Assembly (NCBI GenBank): GCA_050014835.1
Contig: JBEKCO010000010.1
Location: 5,430-69,429 of the forward strand
Direction of reading: 5' to 3'
Source of the DNA: Bog-793 sp050014835
Lineage (GTDB): Bacteria > Actinomycetota > Acidimicrobiia > Acidimicrobiales > Bog-793
DNA length: 64,000 bases
The position numbers and the translations under genes are program-made. Positions 51,341 to 57,869 of this stretch are shown one piece after another. The notes beneath the pieces are model-generated. The model had not been told where the DNA came from. It ran no database searches and saw nothing but the letters and a program-made list of their open reading frames with translations. Position 1 is the stretch's first letter. Each line of letters opens with the position of its first letter.

Positions 51341-52063
51341 TCACTCGCCGGCGGTGTCGGACCCTTCCGGACCGGCCGGTTCGCCGGCGGACCCCTCCTC
51401 AGGGGCCGCCTCGTCGGCCACGACCGGTTCGCTGGCGGACCCGGACACGTCGGCCACGGCCTCCGGCTCGCTGACCTCGGGTTCCGCGACGTCGGTCTCC
51501 TCCGGGGCGGGCGGAGCGGCCGGCTCGACGCCGCCACGCTGCTCGATCAGCGCGGCGAGCCCGTAGGCGAACTTCCGGGGGAGCGCCCCGAGCAGACCGG
51601 CGAACGCCTGCAGCGGCGCGGCGAACGCGGCGACGATCTGGGCGAGCAGGACGTCGCGGGAGGGCAGGTCGGCGAGCGCCGAGGTCTGGGCCGCGTCGAA
51701 GAGCCCGCCCCCGACGAGCGCCCCCTTGACGACGAGCTTCGGGTTCGTGCGCGCGAACTCCTTCAGCGCCTTGGCGACCGAGGAGACGTCACCGGTCACG
51801 AAGGCGAGGGCCGTCGGGCCATCCAGCAGGTCGTCGAGCGATTCGAGCCCGTTCTCGTGCGCGGCCCGGCGGACGAGGGTGTTCTTGTAGACCTTGTACT
51901 CGCCCCCGGCGGCGACCAGCGCCCGCCGCAGGACCTGGATCTGGGCGACCGACAGGCCCCGGTACTCGGTGATGATCGTCGCCGCGGCGCTGTTCAGACG
52001 GCTTCGAACGTCGTCGACGACCGCGACCTTCTCCGGCCGTGGCGTGCGCAGCTCAGTCTCCAC
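51341..52063 (-). CDS. rplJ: 50S ribosomal protein L10 with acidic C-terminal tail
   Basis: A 240-residue stalk base that holds L7/L12 dimers. The L10 core is residues 1-175 (EKVAVVDDVRSRLNSAAATI, ITEYRGLSVAQIQVLRRAL, YKVYKNTLVRRA). After the L12-binding helix come about 65 residues rich in Glu, Pro, Ala and Ser (APEETDVAEPEVSEPEAVAD), an acidic tail absent from most L10 proteins. It starts at GTG and is preceded by a 186-nt leader that probably binds L10-L12. Confidence 0.97.
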   Translation of the reverse strand: METELRTPRPEKVAVVDDVRSRLNSAAATIITEYRGLSVAQIQVLRRALVAAGGEYKVYKNTLVRRAAHENGLESLDDLLDGPTALAFVTGDVSSVAKALKEFARTNPKLVVKGALVGGGLFDAAQTSALADLPSRDVLLAQIVAAFAAPLQAFAGLLGALPRKFAYGLAALIEQRGGVEPAAPPAPEETDVAEPEVSEPEAVADVSGSASEPVVADEAAPEEGSAGEPAGPEGSDTAGE

Positions 52064-52240
52064 GTTCGCTCCCTCTCATGGCCGGTCCTTCGGCGCGGCG
52101 CCGGGCGGCGAGACGGGGAAGCGGTGGAACGCTTGCCTCGTCAGGCGGGCTCTCGCCCTTTACGCGCCTCGGCGCACCGGATTTCTCAGGCTCGTGCGGG
52201 CTCACGCCCGCTTGTCGGCAAACAGGTTACACGGCCCGCC
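52064..52240 (-). promoter_or_regulatory. Candidate L10 leader RNA upstream of rplJ
   Basis: The rplA-rplJ gap is 186 nt, the place where the L10-L12 autoregulatory leader lies in many bacteria. On the minus strand it contains a perfect 6-bp stem GCGGGC/GCCCGC closed by a GUGA (GNRA) tetraloop at 52196-52211, and a GGGC/GCCC hairpin with a GAGA tetraloop at 52147-52158. I could not match the full L10-leader consensus by eye, so the assignment rests on position and structure. Confidence 0.45.
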
Positions 52241-52249
52241 GCGGCCCCA

Positions 52250-52975
52250 CTACGCCGTGACGACGAGATCCTCGTCGGTGATCCGGATCCGGCTCGTGTC
52301 GATCGGCACCCCGGGGCCCATCGTGGAGGCGAGCGTCACCGAACGCACGTACTTCCCCTTCGCGGTCGCCGGCTTGACGCGCTGCAGCTCGTCGAGCACC
52401 GCCCGCACGTTCTCGAGCAGCTGGGTCCGGTCGAACGACGCCTTGCCGACCCGGAGGTTGACGTTCCCGGTCCGGTCGGTCCGGTACTCGACGCGACCGG
52501 AGCGGAACTCGGCGACCGCCGCGGCGACCTCGGTCGTCACCGTCCCGGTCTTCGGGTTCGGCATGAGACCCCGCGGCCCGAGCACGCGCCCGAGCCGCCC
52601 GACCTGCGACATGAGATCGGGTGTCGCGATCGCGACGTCGAAGTCGAGGAAGCCCTCCTTCTCTACCCGGGCGATCAGGTCGTCGGCCCCGACGAAGTCG
52701 GCGCCCGCCGTCCGCGCCGCCGCGGCGGCCTCGCCGGCGGCGAACACGGCGACCCGGACCTTGCGACCGGTCCCCGCGGGCAGGGTCAGCGAGCCGCGCA
52801 CGATCTGTTCGGCACGGCGCGGGTCGACCCCGAGCCGCACGGCGAGCTCGATCGTCTCGTCGAACTTCGCCTTCGCGAGGCTCTTCACGAGATCGACCGC
52901 CTCCGCAGGCGAGTAGAGCCGCTCACGGTTCAGCCGCTTCAGTGCGTCGAGGTACCGCTTGCCCTTGTTCGACAT
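52250..52975 (-). CDS. rplA: 50S ribosomal protein L1
   Basis: A 241-residue protein of the mobile L1 stalk that escorts tRNA out of the E site. The ATG at 52975 gives MSNKGKRYLDALKRLNRERL; conserved LGVDPRRAEQIVRGSLTLPA, GRVLGPRGLMPNPKTGTV and VRSVTLASTMGPG are present. It lies 37 nt after rplK. Confidence 0.98.
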   Translation of the reverse strand: MSNKGKRYLDALKRLNRERLYSPAEAVDLVKSLAKAKFDETIELAVRLGVDPRRAEQIVRGSLTLPAGTGRKVRVAVFAAGEAAAAARTAGADFVGADDLIARVEKEGFLDFDVAIATPDLMSQVGRLGRVLGPRGLMPNPKTGTVTTEVAAAVAEFRSGRVEYRTDRTGNVNLRVGKASFDRTQLLENVRAVLDELQRVKPATAKGKYVRSVTLASTMGPGVPIDTSRIRITDEDLVVTA

Positions 52976-53012
52976 GGTTCGTCCTCTGTCTGTCTGTGTC
53001 GTGCGCGCCCGC

Positions 53013-53441
53013 TCAACGCGCGACGCTGATGCCCATCGATCGCGCCGTGCCCTCGACCTGCCTCTTGGCGGCCTCGAGGTCGTTCGCGTTGAGGTCGGGG
53101 AGCTTCGTCTTGGCGATCGCGGCGAGCTGCTCGTCGGTGATCGTCCCGAGCTGCTCCCGCCCGGCGAGGCCGGTCCCCTTCTCGAGCCCGGCCGCTTCAC
53201 GCAGCAGCACCGGCGTCGGCGGGGTCTTCAGGATGAAGCTGAACGTGCGGTCCTCGTAGATCGTGATCTCGACGGGGATGATCGTCCCCCGCATCGGCTC
53301 GGTCGCCGCGTTGTATTGCTTGCAGAATTCCATCGTCTGGACTCCGTGCGGGCCGAGCGCCGTCCCGACCGGGGGCGCGGGCGTCGCCGCCCCCGCGGGG
53401 AGCTGGATCTTGACGACGGCGGTGACACGCCTGCGGGCCAT
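53013..53441 (-). CDS. rplK: 50S ribosomal protein L11
   Basis: A 142-residue protein of the GTPase centre, target of thiostrepton-type compounds. It has VVKIQLPAGAATPAPPVGTA then LGPHGVQTMEFCKQYN, and ends ARSMGISVAR. Length is normal. It lies 27 nt after nusG and starts the rplK-rplA pair. Confidence 0.98.
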   Translation of the reverse strand: MARRRVTAVVKIQLPAGAATPAPPVGTALGPHGVQTMEFCKQYNAATEPMRGTIIPVEITIYEDRTFSFILKTPPTPVLLREAAGLEKGTGLAGREQLGTITDEQLAAIAKTKLPDLNANDLEAAKRQVEGTARSMGISVAR

Positions 53442-53468
53442 GGGACGATCTTTCCTCTCGCTGCGAAT

Positions 53469-54272
53469 CTAGAGCTTCGCGACTTGACTGAATTCCAGCT
53501 CGACGGGCGTCTCGCGCCCGAAGATGTTGACGAGGACCTTCAGCTTCAGCTGGTCCTCGTTGATCTCGGCGACCTCGCCCGTGAAGTCGGCGAACGGCCC
53601 CTCCTTCACGCGCACCGTCTCGCCGACTTCGTGCTCGAGGCGGGGCCGGCGCGCCCGCGGGGCCTCGGCGCCTTCCTCCGGGACCTGGAGAATGCCATCG
53701 ACCTCGGAGCGCGACAACGGCGTCGGCTTCGTCCCGGGACCGACGAAGCTCGTTACGCCCGGCGTCTGCCGGATGACTGACCAGGAGTCGTCGTCGAGCT
53801 CGCACCGGCAGAGCAGGTAGCCGGGGAAGACCTTCCGCTGGACGGTGACCTTCTTGCCACCCTTGAACTCGACGACCTCCTCCATCGGGATGACGACCTC
53901 GTAGATGCGCTCCTCCATGTTCATCGACGCGATCCGGCTCTCGAGGTTCGACTTCACCTTGTTCTCGTAGCCGGCGTAGGTGTGGACGACGAACCATTCA
54001 CCGGGTCGGTCGAAGGGACTGGGCGCGCGAGGCGGCTCGATCTCGACGAACTCCTCGGGCTCGTCGTCGGCCGGCTCGGCAGCGGTCCCCTGCTCCCCGG
54101 CCACGGGGCCGGATTCGGCGGTTTCGCCGACGGGCGCGACGACCTCGGAGTCCCCATGCGGCGTCGTGCCGACCGCGGGCGCAGGGGCGGGTTCCGCCAC
54201 GTCGGGCGCCTCCGTCGGGTCCGGCGCGTCCAGCGCTGCGTCCTCGTTGTATCCGTCGGTCGTCATCGCCAT
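53469..54272 (-). CDS. nusG: Transcription termination/antitermination factor NusG
   Basis: About 267 residues. The first 85 are an acidic, Pro/Ala/Glu-rich extension typical of actinobacterial NusG. The NGN domain begins EWFVVHTYAGYENKVKSNLE and includes VFPGYLLCRCELDDDSW and TPGVTSFVG; the KOW domain has VRVKEGPFADFTGEVAEIN and ends with VELEFSQVAKL. The start is uncertain: ATG at 54272, ATG at 54266 or a GTG at 54329; the first is used here. It lies 115 nt after secE. Confidence 0.95.
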   Translation of the reverse strand: MAMTTDGYNEDAALDAPDPTEAPDVAEPAPAPAVGTTPHGDSEVVAPVGETAESGPVAGEQGTAAEPADDEPEEFVEIEPPRAPSPFDRPGEWFVVHTYAGYENKVKSNLESRIASMNMEERIYEVVIPMEEVVEFKGGKKVTVQRKVFPGYLLCRCELDDDSWSVIRQTPGVTSFVGPGTKPTPLSRSEVDGILQVPEEGAEAPRARRPRLEHEVGETVRVKEGPFADFTGEVAEINEDQLKLKVLVNIFGRETPVELEFSQVAKL

Positions 54273-54387
54273 CGTCGCCTGTCGCTTGCTCGTCTCACCC
54301 GCACCCGGGCCTCGCCATCTCGTCGTCACCGATCATCTTGACCCGGTCCTTGCCGCCGGCGCGGCCATAACCCACGTCCGCCGGGCC

Positions 54388-54702
54388 TCACCGGAGGAAC
54401 AGGTGGATCACGCCCCGCGCGAAGACGTAGTTCAGCCCGAAGATCAGCAGTGCGATGAAGACGAGCGTCGTCAGCACGACGGTCGAGTAGGTCACAACCT
54501 CTTCCCGTCGCGGCCAGAGGACCTTCGACAGCTCGGAACGAACCTCCCTCAGGTACGTGCCGACCCGCTGGGCGATCCCGGGACGCTCGCGTTCGGGCGC
54601 CCGCCGCGCCGCCCCCGTCGACGGGGCGCGCCGCGCCGCCGGCGCCCCATCGGCTCCGAGTTGCCCCTGTCGCTGGAGGAGCCGCCTCGTCTCTCTGTTC
54701 AC
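54388..54702 (-). CDS. secE: Preprotein translocase subunit SecE
   Basis: A 104-residue protein. The last 60 residues carry the conserved amphipathic helix YLREVRSELSKVLWPRREEV and one membrane span (TVVLTTLVFIALLIFGLNYV). The first 40 residues are a charged, Arg/Ala-rich extension. It is the partner of SecY (26837-28120) and lies between tRNA-Trp and nusG, as usual. Confidence 0.97.
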   Translation of the reverse strand: MNRETRRLLQRQGQLGADGAPAARRAPSTGAARRAPERERPGIAQRVGTYLREVRSELSKVLWPRREEVVTYSTVVLTTLVFIALLIFGLNYVFARGVIHLFLR

Positions 54703-54730
54703 GTCATCGTCCTCGGGTCTGGCTGGTGAG

Positions 54731-54803
54731 CAGGGCAGGAGGGACTCGAACCCCCAACCGCCGGTTTTGGAGACCGGTGCTCTGCCAATTGAGCTACTGC
54801 CCT
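54731..54803 (-). tRNA. tRNA-Trp (anticodon CCA)
   Basis: A 73-nt cloverleaf: acceptor AGGGCAG pairs with CTGCCCT, the D arm reads AGCTCAATTGGCAGAGC, the anticodon loop CTCCAAA holds CCA, and the T arm GGGGGTTCGAGTCCC is normal. CCA is not encoded at its 3' end. Its position between rpmG and secE is standard. Confidence 0.97.
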
Positions 54804-54987
54804 AAAAGCGTCGCACACGCTCGTACCGGCGCGTCCGTACCGCACCTCCGTGGGCCGTATGACGTTAGCACCAGGCCGTACCCGGCCATCCATCGACGAG
54901 CACGGCGCGCGCCACGAGGCACGCCGAACCGGGCTCCAGAAATCGATGCGCCGCGACCGCCAGCTGGGCGCCGCCGCTTGCTTGCGG

Positions 54988-55152
54988 CTACCGCGTCTCT
55001 TTGTGCAGAGTGTGCTGCTTGTCGTGGGGGCAGTACTTGCGCATCTCGATGCGCTCGCGGTCGTTCTGCTTGTTCTTCGTCGTGATGTAGTTGCGGCGCT
55101 TGCACACCTCGCACTCGAGGGTGACCTTGATCCGCTTCTCGTTCTTCGCCAC
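54988..55152 (-). CDS. rpmG: 50S ribosomal protein L33
   Basis: A 54-residue protein. The GTG at 55152 has a GAGGAG site about 8 nt upstream and gives AKNEKRIKVTLECEVCKRRN. Of the usual zinc ligands, the CEVC pair is present; the second pair is reduced to Cys-Pro-His (YCPHDKQH), so zinc binding may use a histidine. It lies between tRNA-Met and tRNA-Trp. Confidence 0.96.
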   Translation of the reverse strand: MAKNEKRIKVTLECEVCKRRNYITTKNKQNDRERIEMRKYCPHDKQHTLHKETR

Positions 55153-55237
55153 CGATCGCTCCTCGTCGTGCCCGCCGGCGCCGCCGGCGCAATACACCCT
55201 AGGGCCTCACTCGCCCACCCGTCACCGGGGGGACTGG

Positions 55238-55311
55238 TAGCGGCGGCCGGACTCGAACCGGCGACCCCACGATTATGAGCCGTGTGCTCTTACCAACTGA
55301 GCTACGCCGCC
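55238..55311 (-). tRNA. tRNA-Met (anticodon CAT)
   Basis: A 74-nt cloverleaf. The acceptor GGCGGCG pairs with CGCCGCT (one G-U pair), the D arm is AGCTCAGTTGGTAAGAGC, and the anticodon loop CTCATAA holds CAT. The following ACC-A suggests an encoded CCA end (to 55235). The pattern fits the elongator tRNA-Met; initiator features are absent. Confidence 0.95.
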
Positions 55312-55321
55312 TTCGACTGCG

Positions 55322-55394
55322 AGCCCCCTGTCGGAATCGAACCGACGACAACAGCCTTACCATGGCTGTGCTCTGCCGACTGAGCTAAGGGGGC
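55322..55394 (-). tRNA. tRNA-Thr (anticodon GGT)
   Basis: A 73-nt cloverleaf with acceptor GCCCCCT/AGGGGGC, anticodon stem CAGCC/GGCTG around ATGGTAA (anticodon GGT), and a normal T arm. It heads the tRNA-Thr, tRNA-Met, rpmG, tRNA-Trp series. A TAAGAT -10-like sequence lies at 55426-55431, but no clear -35 was seen. Confidence 0.96.
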
Positions 55395-55484
55395 GACGGA
55401 CCCTGTCTCGGTTCCGACGGGTCGCATCTTATCTAAGCGTGCGGCCCGCCCGTCGGTGGACTCCGACGCGCGCGGCGCGATCGG

Positions 55485-55490
55485 TAGTGT
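55485..55490 (+). promoter_or_regulatory. -10 element for a leaderless acetyltransferase mRNA (putative)
   Basis: TAGTGT fits TANNNT and stands 7 nt before the GTG at 55498, so the start codon would be at the 5' end of the mRNA. No ribosome site is visible between them. Confidence 0.45.
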
Positions 55491-55497
55491 CGTCGGC

Positions 55498-55983
55498 GTG
55501 GAAATCCGCACGGCGCGCGTCGCTGACGCCGAGGCGATCCGTTCCATCTACAACACCGAGGTCGCCGGGTCGACGGTCACGTTCGACCTCGTCGAACGGA
55601 GCGTCGCCGAGCACGGCGAATGGATGGCGCAGCACTCCGGCGTATACCCGCTCGTCGTCGCCGAGGTCGACTCGAGCGTCGTCGGCTTCGGCTCCCTCTC
55701 GCCCTACCGGCCCCGCCCGGCGTACTCGACGACCGTCGAGGACTCCGTCTACGTCGCGAAGGCCTTCCGCGGCCGCGGGGTCGGCAAGGCGCTCCTCTCG
55801 GAGCTCGTCGCCCGCGCCCGGACGCACGGTTTCCACTCGGTGATCGCGAGGATCGTCGGCGACCACGACGCCTCGATCGCGCTGCACCGGTCGTGCGGGT
55901 TCGAACTCGTCGGCACCGAGCGCGAGGTCGGGAGGAAGTTCGGCCGGTGGCTCGACGTCGACCTCATGCAACTGCTCCTCTAG
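55498..55983 (+). CDS. GNAT acetyltransferase, phosphinothricin acetyltransferase-like
   Basis: A 161-residue protein of the PAT/Bar-like GNAT group: IRTARVADAEAIRSIYNTEV then AGSTVTFDL, YPLVVAEVD, AYSTTVEDSVYVAKAFRGRG with the acetyl-CoA loop RGRGVGKALL, and ALHRSCGFELVGTEREVGRK ending WLDVDLMQLLL. Members acetylate amino groups of small molecules such as phosphinothricin or methionine derivatives; the natural substrate here is unknown. The GTG start was chosen for the leaderless -10; a longer reading adds 14 unconserved residues. It converges with the next gene, 3 nt apart. Confidence 0.88.
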   Translation: MEIRTARVADAEAIRSIYNTEVAGSTVTFDLVERSVAEHGEWMAQHSGVYPLVVAEVDSSVVGFGSLSPYRPRPAYSTTVEDSVYVAKAFRGRGVGKALLSELVARARTHGFHSVIARIVGDHDASIALHRSCGFELVGTEREVGRKFGRWLDVDLMQLLL

Positions 55984-55986
55984 GCG

Positions 55987-57693
55987 TTACGAGGAGCTGA
56001 CCAACTCCCTCGGCGTCGGGCGGGCTCGCGGGTACTTCGGTCGCAGCAGGAACGCGCCGATGGCGACGAGTGCGGCACAGGCGAAGGCGACGAGGACGCT
56101 GTTGGCGGACTTGATCTCGTTGATGAACACGTGACCCCCGGTGAGCCCGAGGAAGCAGGCGACCGCCGACACACCGATGATGACCTTGCGCGTCAGCCCG
56201 ACGGCGACGGGGGCGAGGAAGACGAAGCTCCACGACAGGTACCAGAGCTGGACGACCGGGCCGAGGACGACGACGGCGAACAGGCTCCAGCCGAGCGCCT
56301 GCAACGACCCGACCCGTTCCGAGTTCACGAGCAGCCAGAGCCCGATCAGCCCGGCGATGCAGGCCGCCGTTCCCCGGACGACGGTGAGGATCACGTGCAC
56401 GTGGTGCCCGAAGCCGAGCACGGCGACGAGGTGACCGAGCACGAGCGCAATCCCCGTCGCCGGGTCGAGCCAGGACCGCACGGTGTCCGGTTCCGTCAGG
56501 CCCCCGATCCAACCCCACCCGAGGTTCGCCGCCTCGGAGATGCAGACCATCGTCCCGACGGCGATGAGCAACGCCGTCACCACGGGCCGGACCCGTTCCC
56601 GGATACTGCGCCCCGGCCCGAGCCACTCCCATCCGATGTAGACGGCACCGATGAGCGCGGGGACCTTCACCGCCGCGGCGAGGCCGCAGATCACGATGCC
56701 GACGACGGGTCGGTGCCTCCGACAGAAGGCGTACCCGGCGGCGAGGAGACCGACCATGAGCGCGTCGTTGTGCGCCCCCCCGACGAGGTTGAGCAGAACG
56801 AGCGGGTTCAAGGCGGCGAGCACGAACGCCGTCGCGGGGTCCCGGCCGAACGACCGGGCGATCGACGGGACGGCGACGGCGAACAGGATCACTCCGACGA
56901 GGGCGAGCAGGCGCAGACCGACGACGGAGAGCAGGAGGTCGTGGTGCGCGACCGTGACGATCCAGCCGTCGACGACGAGGAAGAACGGGCCGTACGGAGA
57001 AGAGGAGTTGATCCAGAGCCGGTCGACGAGATGCGAGAACGGCGTCGCGCCGAGCACGCCCGTGCCATACAGGTACGGGTTGATCCCGTGCGACATCATC
57101 TCGCCCTGGGCGGCGTAGGCGTAGACGTCCTTGCTGAAAAGCGGCGCGACGACGAGCAGCGGAAGCACCCAGGCGACGAAGACCGGGGCGAGACGGATGA
57201 CCGGGAAGCCCGGGTGTTCCGACGTCAGCTTGAAGATGTCGTACCAGGCGCGGATCAGCAGCACCATGCCGCCGTAGACGGCGACGACTCCGAGGAACAG
57301 CCACTGCCCGGGAGCCGGGGTGTAGCCCTGCACGAGCGCCGGGGCCGGGATCCCGAAGTACCAGGAATCGGGGAGCTTCGACGTGAACGGGGAGTTCGGC
57401 TGCGTCGCGCCGAGGAAGATGGCCGTCGTGGCGACGAAGCCCATGATCGCGGGGCGGGCGAGCGACCACCCGAGCTTCGTCTCCCCGGGCACGTAGGGCT
57501 CGACCGTCCGCGCCGGTCCACGCCAGCGGTCGAACTGGGAGTCGAGCCACCGCCAGGCCGCCCGCGCGCGCTCACGACCCGCGGGCCCGACGAGCGAGGT
57601 CACGAGTAGCTGGAGACGCAGGCGCAAACCTTTGGCCCGGTCCTCCTCGGATGGCGCGGTCGCGGTCTGCCGACCGAGTTGACCCGTCGACAC
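55987..57693 (-). CDS. Polyprenyl-phosphate-mannose-dependent alpha-1,6-mannosyltransferase, MptB-like
   Basis: A 568-residue GT-C membrane enzyme with about a dozen hydrophobic spans. The loop FSKDVYAYAAQGEMMSHGIN then PYLYG matches the MptA/MptB pattern (S-DVYSY-AQG with G-PY), followed by SSPYGPFFL and FVLAALNPLVLLNLVGGAHN. Such enzymes extend the lipomannan core from polyprenyl-phospho-mannose outside the membrane. Residues 1-70 are a cytosolic extension. The GTG start has a TAGGCT -10 only 6 nt upstream (leaderless). The exact linkage formed is inferred. Confidence 0.85.
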   Translation of the reverse strand: MSTGQLGRQTATAPSEEDRAKGLRLRLQLLVTSLVGPAGRERARAAWRWLDSQFDRWRGPARTVEPYVPGETKLGWSLARPAIMGFVATTAIFLGATQPNSPFTSKLPDSWYFGIPAPALVQGYTPAPGQWLFLGVVAVYGGMVLLIRAWYDIFKLTSEHPGFPVIRLAPVFVAWVLPLLVVAPLFSKDVYAYAAQGEMMSHGINPYLYGTGVLGATPFSHLVDRLWINSSSPYGPFFLVVDGWIVTVAHHDLLLSVVGLRLLALVGVILFAVAVPSIARSFGRDPATAFVLAALNPLVLLNLVGGAHNDALMVGLLAAGYAFCRRHRPVVGIVICGLAAAVKVPALIGAVYIGWEWLGPGRSIRERVRPVVTALLIAVGTMVCISEAANLGWGWIGGLTEPDTVRSWLDPATGIALVLGHLVAVLGFGHHVHVILTVVRGTAACIAGLIGLWLLVNSERVGSLQALGWSLFAVVVLGPVVQLWYLSWSFVFLAPVAVGLTRKVIIGVSAVACFLGLTGGHVFINEIKSANSVLVAFACAALVAIGAFLLRPKYPRARPTPRELVSSS

Positions 57694-57699
57694 TCCCGG

Positions 57700-57705
57700 A
57701 GCCTA
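57700..57705 (-). promoter_or_regulatory. -10 element for a leaderless mannosyltransferase mRNA (putative)
   Basis: TAGGCT lies 6 nt before the GTG at 57693. It sits in the 176-nt gap between this gene and the divergent YfhO-like gene; no ribosome site lies between it and the start codon. Confidence 0.4.
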
Positions 57706-57869
57706 CCGACTCGTCCGGTGCCGATACAGGGGCCGGCCGACTAGGGCGGCGGTCGCCCGGCCAGACGCGCTGGGATACGGTTCCGGCGTGACGTCGCGAG
57801 CCCTCCGGTCAGCGCTCCGCCCGGTGCGGCCGGAGACTTGCTCGCCGCTCGGCGCCAGCTAAGACACCG

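Noticed and set aside
55429..55971. Minus-strand open frame opposite the GNAT gene.
   Set aside because: The plus strand encodes an intact acetyltransferase with clear motifs; the minus frame has only Asp/Arg/Val-rich sequence.
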